Source of the DNA: Planktothrix sp. PCC 11201
GTDB taxonomy: Bacteria; Cyanobacteriota; Cyanobacteriia; Cyanobacteriales; Microcoleaceae
Length of the DNA: 64,000 nt
Assembly (NCBI RefSeq): GCF_900009135.1
Contig: NZ_LT797706.1
Coordinates: 171,276 to 235,275 of the forward strand
Reading direction: 5' to 3'
The notes under the pieces: generated by a model
Database searches by the model: none
Told to the model about the DNA's origin: nothing
What the model saw: only the letters and a program-made list of their open reading frames with translations
Shown: in pieces, positions 33,517 to 42,004 of the stretch
Numbering within the stretch: the first letter of the stretch is position 1
Layout of the letters: every line of letters starts with the position of its first letter
Position numbers and translations under genes: made by a program

Positions 33517-34203
33517 TTATAAAATTGATATTTTTTTCACAAAATCTTGATGTTCTACGGTTAATAAACCCTGTTGTAAAACAGCCAATACTTTAGCTAA
33601 ATTACCCGCTAATAAAGCAGCTTTATCTAACCATAATCCCGGGAATACTTGAGAACAAATTATATCATCTGTATTAGGCTCAAGTTGAATATATTCTCCT
33701 TCATTTAATCTAAACCAATCAAATTGACGGTCATAAACTCGCCAAACTAGATATTCTTGTACTCCATTACGACGATAAACGTTTAATTTTTGGTGCAAAT
33801 CGTAGGAAGCGGTAGAAGCTGCAATTTCTACAATTAATTCTGGTGCACCTTCGATATAATCATCTTCACTAATGCGCGACTGTCCTCCGGTTTCAATTCT
33901 TAGCAGTGCATCGGGTTGAGGTTCATTATCCAGGTCAAGACGCACTGTAGTATTATCCAATACCTCCACTCCTAGCGTAGCAGCTTCGTAAGTGACTAGC
34001 CAACCCATAATTCCAGCATGGGGTTTACCGTGACGTTTTGCTCTAACCGGAGATGCCATATAAACTATTCCTTCAATTAATTCCGCTTTTTTGAGATTAG
34101 GCAATACCTGATAACGACGCTCAAATTCAGCACGGGTTAATTTGTCGCCGTTTTCTAAGGTCGGAATAGTTAAGTTGGTCGAAATTGCATTAGCAGCTAT
34201 CAT
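33517..34203 (-). CDS. Uma2-family (DUF820) putative nuclease
   Basis: A 228-residue member of the longer Uma2 branch. It has KKAELIEGIVYMASPVRAKR near the N-terminus, QPDALLRI with the catalytic Asp, and PELIVEIAASTASYDLHQKL, where E-I-A and the distal Lys complete the core, then EYLVWRVYDRQFDWFRL. The ATG at 34203 is preferred to 34242 on similarity of the N-terminus; neither has a strong ribosome site. It converges on the plus-strand Uma2 pair. Role unknown. Confidence 0.85.
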   Translation of the reverse strand: MIAANAISTNLTIPTLENGDKLTRAEFERRYQVLPNLKKAELIEGIVYMASPVRAKRHGKPHAGIMGWLVTYEAATLGVEVLDNTTVRLDLDNEPQPDALLRIETGGQSRISEDDYIEGAPELIVEIAASTASYDLHQKLNVYRRNGVQEYLVWRVYDRQFDWFRLNEGEYIQLEPNTDDIICSQVFPGLWLDKAALLAGNLAKVLAVLQQGLLTVEHQDFVKKISIL

Positions 34204-34313
34204 CAGCTTTTTTTTGCTATATACGGATGTTAAGTATAGCATATTTTATATAATCTGCGGTTAATATAGCAAGTCTAAATCAGTTGTCTAAATAGCTGGA
34301 AATCCAAATCATC

Positions 34314-34341
34314 GTAGGGGCGAGGCGCGCCTCGCCCCTAC
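34314..34341. repeat. Perfect 28-base palindrome
   Basis: GTAGGGGCGAGGCG (34314-34327) is followed directly by its exact reverse complement (34328-34341). It belongs to the GTAGGGGCG dispersed-repeat family, lies between genes, and could form a loopless hairpin or cruciform. Confidence 0.75.
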
Positions 34342-34395
34342 ACACCTTTCCTAATATTCAAAAAGCGATCGCTTCCTTATTGATTAAAACTTACT

Positions 34396-37290
34396 TTACC
34401 GCCAATCTCCCTGAACTGTAAACGCCGCCCAATAATAGGGAGATTGCCATTTTCCCGATTTCCACATTTCTAACTGAGCCTCTCTTAAAGCGATAATGGG
34501 ATTCTTACCCCCCTTCAATATCGGCTGATAAAATCGAGTCATTAACTCAGAAGTTGACGCATCATTAACACTCCACAAACTAACAACAACCCGCCGCGCA
34601 CCAGCATACATAAATCCCCTTGTCATCCCCACTAAACCTTCGCCTTTCGTCTCTTTCCCTAAGCCCGTTTGACAAGCACTTAATACCACTAATTCCGCAG
34701 GTAAATTTAAGTTAAAAATATCGTGGAGACGTAAAAACCCATCCTCAGCTTGTCCTTGTTGATTAAATAAGGAAAACACCACTCCCGATAGTTCAGGATT
34801 AACAGAATCCAGTAAACCATGAGTAGCAAAATGAACTATTTGATATTCAGATAAATTGGGATTTTTGGCTTCTTCTAGGGAGGCTTGAAAGTCTAGGGCT
34901 TGTAACCTTTGATTTTCAGGAACTAATGCTAGAATTTTCTCAGCTTCGGTGCGGGTATACTCCAGACGGCCATAAGCTTTAGGCCCTTCCCCAATACCTA
35001 AATTACGGGTAGCCCGTTTGAGGGCTGACTGGTTTACAGTTTCTCCAATAGCCCCCCTTTCTAAGGGGGGTTGGGGGGATCGACTTGTCAGGCGAGAGTC
35101 ATTAAGGCTGAAAACGGGGTCGGCTAATACCGCGACAGTTTTGGCTACCGTTGGGCGATTTTGTAGTTGTTCCCGTTGAATAGCAATGGTTGAAGTTGAG
35201 GGAGAGGTAACAATTTCATGCTCTACTAAAAGGGGTGTATTAGGTTGAGATGGAATGGGTAAGGCCGCAAAGGGAATATATTGTAATACCCCATCGCCAA
35301 CAATTAATAAACGTTTATTTCCCAGTTGAGAAGCTACGGGTTTTAGTAATATTTCACTGAGGGGGAGTCCGCTTTCTACGGAAGTAGATTCATTAATCTC
35401 TCGCCAAGGTTTGGCAATTTCTTCAATTTCACTTTGTTTAGGTAAAACATAGCTGGTAATACTATTTTTAGTCACAGCCCAGAGATAACTGCGGTCTTCT
35501 CCCAAGGAATATTCTAATAGTAGGGTATCATCATCAAGGACTTTTTCTTGGATTTGTTGTAGGGTGAGAGGCTGGGGATATTTGAGGTTAGCATAACGGG
35601 GACTGGTAAGGCGAATTTTAGCTTCTAATTCGTCGAGTTGATTGAGTAAAGATTGAGATTGTTGTTTAATTTCATCGAGTTGTTGTTGGGTGTATTCAGC
35701 GCTTAAGAGTTCCTGTCTGCGACGTTCTACGGCGTTGAGTTGCTGTTGTAAATTGCGTTCTTGTTCTAATAGTTTGGTGTCAGCACCTTGGCGGATATTG
35801 GCACCGGCTTCGGTGAGGAGTTCTACAAGACTTCGGGCGCGAGTCCGTTCGCTGGCAGTGAGGGCTTTGGCATCATAGCCTTGGGAGGGGTTTTGTTGAT
35901 GCAGTTGCATTAATAGGTCGATGTAAAACTGGTAATAATCTTGAACGGTGGCAAAGTAGGATTGACGCAGTTGTTGAGAACCGATTTTGGTGCGGAGGTC
36001 TTCAATAATGGTAATGGCGGCTTCTATGTCAGTCAGGGCTGCGGTGAGGTTGTTTTGACTACGTTTGAGGTAGGCAAAATTATAGAGAGTCACGGCTTCC
36101 CCCCCTCTATCCCCCACTGTCCGTGATAGGGCTAAGGCTTGGTTGTAGTAGTCCAGGGCTTTCTGCTTTTCTCCCAGGGAGGAGTACACCCAGCCAATAT
36201 TGTTGAGAGTAGTGGCTTCCCCCTCTCTATCCCCCACTGCCCGTGATAGGGGTAAGGCTTGGTTGTAGTAGTCCAGGGCTTGCTGCTTTTCTCCCAGGGA
36301 GGAGTACACACCACCAATATTGTTGAGAGTAGTGCCTTCCCCCTCTCTATCCCCCACTGCCCGTCTTATGGGTAAAGCTTGGTTGAAGTAATCTAGGGCT
36401 TGCTGCTTTTCTCCCAGGGAGTAGTACACATTGCCAATATTGCTGAGGGTAGTGGCTTCCCCCCCTCTATCCCCCACTGCCCGTGATAGGGGTAAGGCTT
36501 GGTTGTAGTAGTCTAGGGCTTGCTGCTTTTCTCCTAGGTCGCCGTAGACCTTACCAATATTGTTGAGAGCAGTGGCTTCCCCCCCTCTATCCCCCACTGC
36601 CCGTCTTATGGGTAAGGCTTGGTTGTAGTAGTCTAGGGCTTGCTGCTTTTCTCCCAGGTCGTCGTACACAGCGCCAATACCAGTGAGAGTAGCAGCTTCC
36701 ACCCTTCTATCCCCCACAGCCCGTGATAGGGGTAAGGCTTGGTTGTAGTAGTCTAGGGCTTGCTGCTTTTCTCCCAGGGAGGAGTACACAACGCCAATAT
36801 TGTTGAGAGTAGCAGCTTCCCCCTCTCTATCCCCCACTGCCCGTTCTAGGGGTAAGGCTTGGTTGAAGTAGTCTAGGGCTTGCTGCTTTTCTCCCAGGGA
36901 TTTGTAGATATAGCCGACGTAAACAAGAGATACGGCTTGTGAACGTTTGTCACCTGCTTGACGGTAGAGTATGGCAGCTTGTTCAAATTTAGGAATTGCC
37001 TGTTGCAGAGATTCTGCTGTTCCTTGCTGAAATAGTTCTATTCCCTCTTGATAAAGTCTATCCGCTTCGGGGTTGCTGCTATTTTGGGCGATGAGGGTTT
37101 GGGGTAAGAAACCGGGTTTCTTGAGTTCAGTGGGTTGGTGATTAGATATAGTGAGAAGAAACCCTGTTTCTAAGGGTTTGGGTGTTGCCATCCCTGACTC
37201 CGATAGCAACGCGACACTGATAATTCCTGATACGGAAATGCCTTTGAGGAAAGCAAAAACTAATTTGTTCTGACTTGTTTTTATTTCCAT
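34396..37290 (-). CDS. TPR-CHAT caspase-like protease
   Basis: About 964 residues (start M at 37290; another ATG is four codons upstream). A signal or anchor segment (AFLKGISVSGIISVALL) opens the protein. Eight or so near-identical 40-residue TPRs (GEKQQALDYYNQALPLSRAV and variants) cover ~125-440. A coiled-coil helical section precedes the C-terminal CHAT domain, where the His-Cys dyad is H~824 in HFATHGLL and C~873 in VLSACQTGLG. CHAT proteases are separase/caspase relatives activated through their repeats and occur in bacterial cell-death and defence systems. A Doc pseudogene, antitoxin and caspase-like gene follow upstream on the same strand. Confidence 0.9.
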   Translation of the reverse strand: MEIKTSQNKLVFAFLKGISVSGIISVALLSESGMATPKPLETGFLLTISNHQPTELKKPGFLPQTLIAQNSSNPEADRLYQEGIELFQQGTAESLQQAIPKFEQAAILYRQAGDKRSQAVSLVYVGYIYKSLGEKQQALDYFNQALPLERAVGDREGEAATLNNIGVVYSSLGEKQQALDYYNQALPLSRAVGDRRVEAATLTGIGAVYDDLGEKQQALDYYNQALPIRRAVGDRGGEATALNNIGKVYGDLGEKQQALDYYNQALPLSRAVGDRGGEATTLSNIGNVYYSLGEKQQALDYFNQALPIRRAVGDREGEGTTLNNIGGVYSSLGEKQQALDYYNQALPLSRAVGDREGEATTLNNIGWVYSSLGEKQKALDYYNQALALSRTVGDRGGEAVTLYNFAYLKRSQNNLTAALTDIEAAITIIEDLRTKIGSQQLRQSYFATVQDYYQFYIDLLMQLHQQNPSQGYDAKALTASERTRARSLVELLTEAGANIRQGADTKLLEQERNLQQQLNAVERRRQELLSAEYTQQQLDEIKQQSQSLLNQLDELEAKIRLTSPRYANLKYPQPLTLQQIQEKVLDDDTLLLEYSLGEDRSYLWAVTKNSITSYVLPKQSEIEEIAKPWREINESTSVESGLPLSEILLKPVASQLGNKRLLIVGDGVLQYIPFAALPIPSQPNTPLLVEHEIVTSPSTSTIAIQREQLQNRPTVAKTVAVLADPVFSLNDSRLTSRSPQPPLERGAIGETVNQSALKRATRNLGIGEGPKAYGRLEYTRTEAEKILALVPENQRLQALDFQASLEEAKNPNLSEYQIVHFATHGLLDSVNPELSGVVFSLFNQQGQAEDGFLRLHDIFNLNLPAELVVLSACQTGLGKETKGEGLVGMTRGFMYAGARRVVVSLWSVNDASTSELMTRFYQPILKGGKNPIIALREAQLEMWKSGKWQSPYYWAAFTVQGDWR
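35045..35081. repeat. Dispersed GGGGGGATC-type repeat inside CHAT gene
   Basis: CCAATAGCCCCCCTTTCTAA followed by GGGGGGTTGGGGGGATCG is a palindrome-like dispersed repeat read in frame as SPQPPLERGAIGE. It interrupts the CHAT linker between HFATHG-upstream strands and looks like an in-frame insertion of a genomic repeat. Confidence 0.6.
36106..36900. repeat. 120-base tandem repeats coding TPR units
   Basis: Successive 120-base blocks differ at few positions; the phrase GGCTTGCTGCTTTTCTCCCA recurs once per block. The high DNA identity, beyond what protein similarity needs, suggests recent duplication or gene conversion and a repeat number that may vary between strains. Confidence 0.9.
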
Positions 37291-37317
37291 TTTTTTACCC
37301 ATTCCCCTAATTTGAAT

Positions 37318-37710
37318 TTACATCAATTCTAATACATAATTTTTCCTTAACCATTGGGCTAAAGATTCTTGAGTTTCTTGGTCATTTGCTAACCCTTCCA
37401 TGATTTGCACAACCTCGATTTCTGGAACTTCTAGTAAATAGCCATTTAACCCAAGAAAAACATACATCGCCATGAAAGCTGTGCGTTTATTACCATCAAT
37501 AAACGGATGGTTTTTAGCCAAACCATAACCATAAGCGGCTGCCAGGTCAAATAAATCAGGTTGACCGTAAGCAAATAAATGTCTGGGTCTGGCTAAACTT
37601 GCAGAAAGGAGATTTTCGTCCCTGAGTCCTAAACTACCACCATGCTGCTGAATTTGATCCTGATGGATAACTCGAACAATTTCTTCAAAAATCCATAAGG
37701 GTTAATTCAC
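37318..37710 (-). pseudogene. doc: Doc/Fic-type toxin with stop at codon 3
   Basis: The frame beginning with GTG at 37710, overlapping the antitoxin stop, would encode a normal 130-residue Doc protein: (V)N-stop-PLWIFEEIVRVIHQD, then AYGYGLAKNHPFIDGNKRTA with the Fic/Doc motif HxFxDGNKRT. The third codon is TAA (37704-37702), one change from GAA (Glu), the residue expected before PLW. No ATG, GTG or TTG lies soon after it. The next usable start, TTG at 37521, would lose about half the protein, although it keeps the motif. Doc toxins phosphorylate EF-Tu. The toxin is probably inactive, unless the stop is a sequencing error. Confidence 0.75.
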
Positions 37711-37931
37711 TAGGCTAATTCCCTTAACGCATTTTTATATTTTTCGCTAATCACTTGATAAGCTGCCATTGTTTTGTCAAATTCAGATTGATCAATAGTT
37801 GAGGAATTATCGGAGGGATTATTCTGTGCTTTTTCGGCGAGAGAACGCAAAAAAACCAGGGCTTCTGCTAACAGTTCATCAGGTAATTCTCTGGCTAAGG
37901 TAATGATTTCTTGACGCATTTCTTGAGTCAT
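37710..37931 (-). CDS. Putative antitoxin partner of Doc
   Basis: A 73-residue helical acidic protein. It starts MTQEMRQEIITLARELPDEL, which resembles short DUF2281-like antitoxin N-termini, and has a charged C-terminal helix. Its stop codon (TAG, 37712-37710) shares a base with the GTG of the Doc frame, the usual antitoxin-then-toxin order. Identification rests mainly on this position. It would bind and neutralise Doc, but the toxin frame is interrupted. Confidence 0.7.
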   Translation of the reverse strand: MTQEMRQEIITLARELPDELLAEALVFLRSLAEKAQNNPSDNSSTIDQSEFDKTMAAYQVISEKYKNALRELA

Positions 37932-38017
37932 AGTTATTGCCCATTATATTTTAAATTATAACAAAAGACATTTGATCACGGCTTGATTCGGTTTTTTCTA
38001 ACCTATTAATATTCCTC

Positions 38018-39214
38018 TTAACTTATCAAATGTAAAAGCGTTCCTACGGTTACGGGTTGCTCAATCTTTACCTGTCCTACTAACCCATCACGGGAAATGA
38101 TTTTCACTTTTCCTGTACCATTAATAGCAGTAAATATTGTTCCTGTTGTCACCTTTCTTAAATCAATTCCCCCTAACCATAATTGGGCTGTGTCACCACT
38201 GACTGCCGTTACAACTGCTTGGGCAGGAGATTTGGGAGAATTAATAAAATAGGGCAGTTGTTGTTGATACCCACTCCCCACTTTAACTTCATAACGGGGA
38301 ACTTGGTTGTATCTTTCAGGAATTTCTGGGAGAATTTTTTGAAATACTCGTTCAATATTGTTGTCTTCCTGCCAGAGATAATAAGTTAGTAAATAACTAA
38401 ATAGACCAGATTGAAAACCATTAATATTTTCTTCCCGCGACAGTTGGTTTGGGGAAGTTGCTGCTAATACGACCCCTTTAGCTACCCCGGTCTGATAGCT
38501 TTTAACAAATTGTTCGGGAGATAAATTTAATCGAGATAACCACTGTTGCTGATAGTTTTTTTCATCAGAAGAAACTAAAATATTTTTACCTCCTTCCCTG
38601 GAACGCACCCGGACTTCTCGGGTAGCCCCACCGGAAAAACAACTATCTAAAACCACCGTCACATTGTCGGTTTTCAGGGCTGACATTAATAAAAATAAGG
38701 TATGCCCCATAATATCTTGGACAACTCCCCCAACTTCAGGATATCCGGCAGGTAAGTTACTATTAATAGGAACAAAGGTTCCATTTAATCCTTGTCTATC
38801 TCCTAATCGGGTTATAATTGGATCGGGATCAAAAATCCGAGAACCATGCCCCGAATAGTGATAAACCACAATATCTCCGGGTTTAGCTTGTTTGATTAAA
38901 TGTTCTTCAAAGGCGGTTAAAATTCCTGTCCGGGTGGCTTCGGTTTGGGGTAAAATATAAATATCTTTAGGATTAAATCCGAAGCGATGAATTAACAAAT
39001 AGCGTTGTAAATCTATATCGTTGACACATCCTTCTAGGGGGTTGAAAGGATATTGATTAATCCCTACTAATAAAGCTAGTTTGCGGGGGGTACTTTGGGC
39101 GAGGACTTTGCCAGCTTGTTCAGCTTTTTGTTGGAATAGGAATTGATTAATTCCCAGAGTTGCTAGTGCTGAACTTGCAAATTTGAGGAAATGACGACGA
39201 TTAATAAGGGTCAT
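38018..39214 (-). CDS. Tat-exported caspase-like (C14) protease
   Basis: A 398-residue protein read from the ATG at 39214 so that it begins MTLINRRHFLKFASSAL, a twin-arginine signal. The peptidase C14 domain follows: KLALLVGINQYP, the catalytic His in HYSGHGS (H123) and Cys in LDSCFSGGA (C192), which is the metacaspase/orthocaspase dyad. The C-terminal ~90 residues are beta-rich. Orthocaspases cleave after Arg or Lys and are linked to stress and cell death in cyanobacteria. The Tat signal implies folding before export to the periplasm or thylakoid lumen. It neighbours the CHAT protease and TA genes. Confidence 0.9.
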   Translation of the reverse strand: MTLINRRHFLKFASSALATLGINQFLFQQKAEQAGKVLAQSTPRKLALLVGINQYPFNPLEGCVNDIDLQRYLLIHRFGFNPKDIYILPQTEATRTGILTAFEEHLIKQAKPGDIVVYHYSGHGSRIFDPDPIITRLGDRQGLNGTFVPINSNLPAGYPEVGGVVQDIMGHTLFLLMSALKTDNVTVVLDSCFSGGATREVRVRSREGGKNILVSSDEKNYQQQWLSRLNLSPEQFVKSYQTGVAKGVVLAATSPNQLSREENINGFQSGLFSYLLTYYLWQEDNNIERVFQKILPEIPERYNQVPRYEVKVGSGYQQQLPYFINSPKSPAQAVVTAVSGDTAQLWLGGIDLRKVTTGTIFTAINGTGKVKIISRDGLVGQVKIEQPVTVGTLLHLIS

Positions 39215-39364
39215 TTTAAAACTTATTAAGAAAAGCATTTTTTAAATGTGATCGCTGTTCTGAATCAAAAAGCGATCGCAAACGGTATTTTAATAACCTG
39301 TGCCAGCATCTAAATTAGCTATTTCTGAATTGACTTTTGCAGAACACCCAGATAGTATTGCCAA

Positions 39365-39619
39365 TTAACCATGATCGGTCGTCTCATCAGGGGGTTTACT
39401 AATTCCTAGACTTTTTTTGGATGAACGTAATTTTTTCCAAAGTTGTTTGATTTGTTGATAAGCTTCCTCTGAACTTACTTTCCCATTCGTCTCCAATCCA
39501 CAAATATAGTTAACTCGCTGGGCAAATTCCTGCAAGTTGGAATTGAAAATGAGTTTTTCTGGGGTAAACTCTCCCTGGTAGCGACTGCGAGGGTAGAGAA
39601 AATCATCGCGTTCTGACAT
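39365..39619 (-). CDS. Small conserved cyanobacterial protein
   Basis: An 84-residue soluble protein. The ATG at 39619 is chosen over 39676 because GGGAG lies six bases upstream. It contains FLYPRSRYQGEFTPEKLIFN, then EFAQRVNYICGLETNGKVS and a helical charged tail. I recall similar short proteins in many cyanobacteria (possibly DUF7219) with no known role. It is a stand-alone gene. Confidence 0.65.
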   Translation of the reverse strand: MSERDDFLYPRSRYQGEFTPEKLIFNSNLQEFAQRVNYICGLETNGKVSSEEAYQQIKQLWKKLRSSKKSLGISKPPDETTDHG

Positions 39620-39918
39620 AGCTATCTCCCAAACAATTAGGACTGTGGGGTTCCGAATAGGACGGAAAATGGACAATTAGCCACCACTGGGATTTACCAA
39701 AAGCAGTTAAGGGCTATTGATATTCTATTGAGTTTAATCCTCATTGTACTTAGCATAGCCTATCTGCTTGATTAATTGTGCCTTTAACAACTATTGACTA
39801 AGCCGTGGCTGAATATTAAGACTGGGAGTAGTAGGGGCTCTGGGTAAATCTGATAGCAGCGAGAGCCTAAACCCTTACAATGTTTGTGAATACAATCGTG
39901 TTGAGGATGTGAATTTCA

Positions 39919-40680
39919 GTGGCCAATCCATTTTTAACCGTTAACGACGAACCCATTCTCTTAGGTCAAGCCCTAAAATACCTGCAAACGGCTGGGAAAC
40001 TACAGCCCATGGTAACCGATATTTTGCGAGAATATATCCTAGATCGGGAATTGCAATCCCGAACGGATTTGGATATACCTGCTGCTAGTATTGAACAATC
40101 GGTAGTGAATTTCAGATTAGAACGGAATCTCAGTGACCCCCAAGCCTTTCAACAGTGGTTAGAAAGTAACCGCATGACCTACGAAGCCTTTCACCAACAA
40201 ATTGTTTCTGGGTTTAAACGGGAAAAACTCAAACTCTCGATTGTACAACCTCAACTTGAGGAATATTTTCAGCAACGGAAACCTACTTTAGATGCAGTGG
40301 TGTTATCCCGAATTTCCTTGAATGACTATGAACTTGCAGAAACATTAGTCTCTCGTTTAAAAGAACAGGAAAGCCGATTTGAAGAATTAGCCCGAGAGTA
40401 TTCCATTACCAATGAACGCTCTTTTAATGGGATGATGGGAGCCGTGGGTTGGTCAACTATTCCCGATCCCCTCAAGGTCATATTACAACAAACCCCACCC
40501 GGACAAATAGTTGGCCCGATGGAAGTGGAGGGAGGCTGGTGTATTTTCCGAGTGGACGAGTTTTTAGAAGCCTCCTTAGACAACCCTCAAGTTAGACAAC
40601 GGTTGCAAAACGAATTATTCGAACAGTGGTTAAATCAACAACTACAATCCGCTAAAATCTCCCTGAATATTCAAGATTAA
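39919..40680 (+). CDS. SurA-like parvulin peptidyl-prolyl isomerase
   Basis: A 253-residue protein with a GTG start at 39919. Residues 1-110 form a helical SurA_N-like chaperone part (LREYILDRELQSRTDLDIP), and ~120-225 form a parvulin domain (LDAVVLSRISLNDYELAETL, FEELAREYSI and GWSTIPDPLKVILQQTPPGQ). There is no signal peptide, so it works in the cytoplasm or at a secretion ATPase. Such proteins are often linked with peptide export in cyanobacteria, but no exporter is adjacent here. A very strong terminator hairpin follows. Confidence 0.85.
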   Translation: MANPFLTVNDEPILLGQALKYLQTAGKLQPMVTDILREYILDRELQSRTDLDIPAASIEQSVVNFRLERNLSDPQAFQQWLESNRMTYEAFHQQIVSGFKREKLKLSIVQPQLEEYFQQRKPTLDAVVLSRISLNDYELAETLVSRLKEQESRFEELAREYSITNERSFNGMMGAVGWSTIPDPLKVILQQTPPGQIVGPMEVEGGWCIFRVDEFLEASLDNPQVRQRLQNELFEQWLNQQLQSAKISLNIQD

Positions 40681-40787
40681 TTCTCTAATAGTAGGGCACA
40701 GAAAACGGTTTAACGGGTAACAAAAACGACAATAATTTACTCTCTAGGTTTGAACATTAGTGTTTGTCCTAACCTTGCTTCTGCGAT

Positions 40788-40829
40788 AAAAACACAGGAG
40801 TTAGAATTAATTCTAACTCCTGTGTTTTT
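40788..40829. terminator. Perfect 42-base palindromic terminator
   Basis: Two 21-base arms (40788-40808, 40809-40829) are exact reverse complements with no loop bases. They run from AAAAACACAGGAG to CTCCTGTGTTTTT, so the sequence can act as a terminator in both directions. Confidence 0.85.
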
Positions 40830-41210
40830 GCAATTCTGCCCCCCTGGAGATAATATTCCATCCCTTGAAGTTTTCTACATATCTGTTAAGTTCAGTAATA
40901 TTACTGAATTTACGGGTAAAAATTTGACAGATTAATTGAGCAAAATTCAGTATTTTTTCTAATTGATTAAGGGGCGTATTCAAAGTTAATATTTTGTCTA
41001 ATAAAAAGATTACCGAATCATTCCCTAGGTCAGCGGTTGGATTGCTCCTGATTCAAGGGTAATAAGTGCTGATGTCGTCTTCTGAATCGCAAAACCAGCT
41101 TTAGGGTATAAGCGATTGTACGCCTTGCACCGGAGCAGCTTGATGTTGCACTCTCATGTTGTGTTAAATCTAGGACTGACCCGAGGAGTCGCTATTTCAG
41201 AGGAATTCTC
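40830..41210. other. Non-coding gap
   Basis: AT-rich; I see no gene, RNA or repeat I can name. It probably holds the promoter of the gene starting at 41211. Confidence 0.4.
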
Positions 41211-41915
41211 ATGCGTAACTTTTTGATTTTCTGTTGGGCTTTGGCTTTAGTTTTAGTAGGGCAAATAACGCATTTTCTGATGCTTCCAGGGTTGAGTGCG
41301 ACTGAAGATAGTGGAATAGGGAGGATAGCTAGCTTGATATCTCTGGAATCAGCTGACCGTAATGCAGTTGAAGTTGATGGTATCCGGTTTGAGATTATCG
41401 TACCCGAACGGGTGTGGAGTATCCCAGAAAAACACTCCAGTTCCGCAATTCCTGTAAAAATTGGCCTTCGTATTACCAACCAAAAGCCAACACCTATTCA
41501 CCTCACCCGCTTCGATCCTCAAATCGTTCTTGGCTTAGAAATAGTCGGAGCAGATGGATTGCCACTGAAGGGCAAAGGAATTAGAGATAGGCTTATGGGG
41601 TTGAGGATGGAGCAACTTGCTTGTCCGTTAGTCCAGGCAGGAAAGAGCGTGACTTTTTTTCTGGATGCCAATCTCTACTGGCGGGATAACTTGCTTCATC
41701 TTGGAGGCTCGGATGGATTAGGTGGCGGATGGAATTTTGATAATCTAAAGCCTGGTATTTATCAGGTTCGGTTCTTGTATGGCAACTCAAGCTCGGTGGC
41801 TCCCTGCTATGACTCAATTCAAGACCCAAAAACCAGAGATCCCCAGGTATTACAGGGACTCTGGACAGGTCAAGCAACGACTCCATTTGTGGAGGTTCGT
41901 CTAGTCCAGCCTTAA
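41211..41915 (+). CDS. Secreted hypothetical protein
   Basis: A 234-residue protein with a clear signal peptide (MRNFLIFCWALALVLVGQI, likely cut near residue 30). GAGGAATTCTC precedes the ATG. The mature part is beta-rich, with IPVKIGLRITNQKPTPIHLT, FDPQIVLGLEIVGADGLPL and a late CYDSIQDPKTRDP segment. It resembles small immunoglobulin-like envelope domains in general form, but no family is recognised. It lies 89 bases before the PEP-CTERM gene in the same direction. Confidence 0.65.
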   Translation: MRNFLIFCWALALVLVGQITHFLMLPGLSATEDSGIGRIASLISLESADRNAVEVDGIRFEIIVPERVWSIPEKHSSSAIPVKIGLRITNQKPTPIHLTRFDPQIVLGLEIVGADGLPLKGKGIRDRLMGLRMEQLACPLVQAGKSVTFFLDANLYWRDNLLHLGGSDGLGGGWNFDNLKPGIYQVRFLYGNSSSVAPCYDSIQDPKTRDPQVLQGLWTGQATTPFVEVRLVQP

Positions 41916-42004
41916 ACACAATTGCATCCCAGTTGCCGTATGGCTAAATTTTATGCAAATGCCAATGTCTTTTTAACAGTTACTACATAAAGGAGTTACA
42001 AAAA

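Noticed and set aside
36106-36900. Regular 120-base repeats considered as a CRISPR array
   Set aside because: The repeats are contiguous, in frame, and encode TPR units; there are no unique spacers and no cas genes.
40750-40935. 61-codon plus-strand frame
   Set aside because: It reads straight through the perfect palindromic terminator and has no family resemblance.
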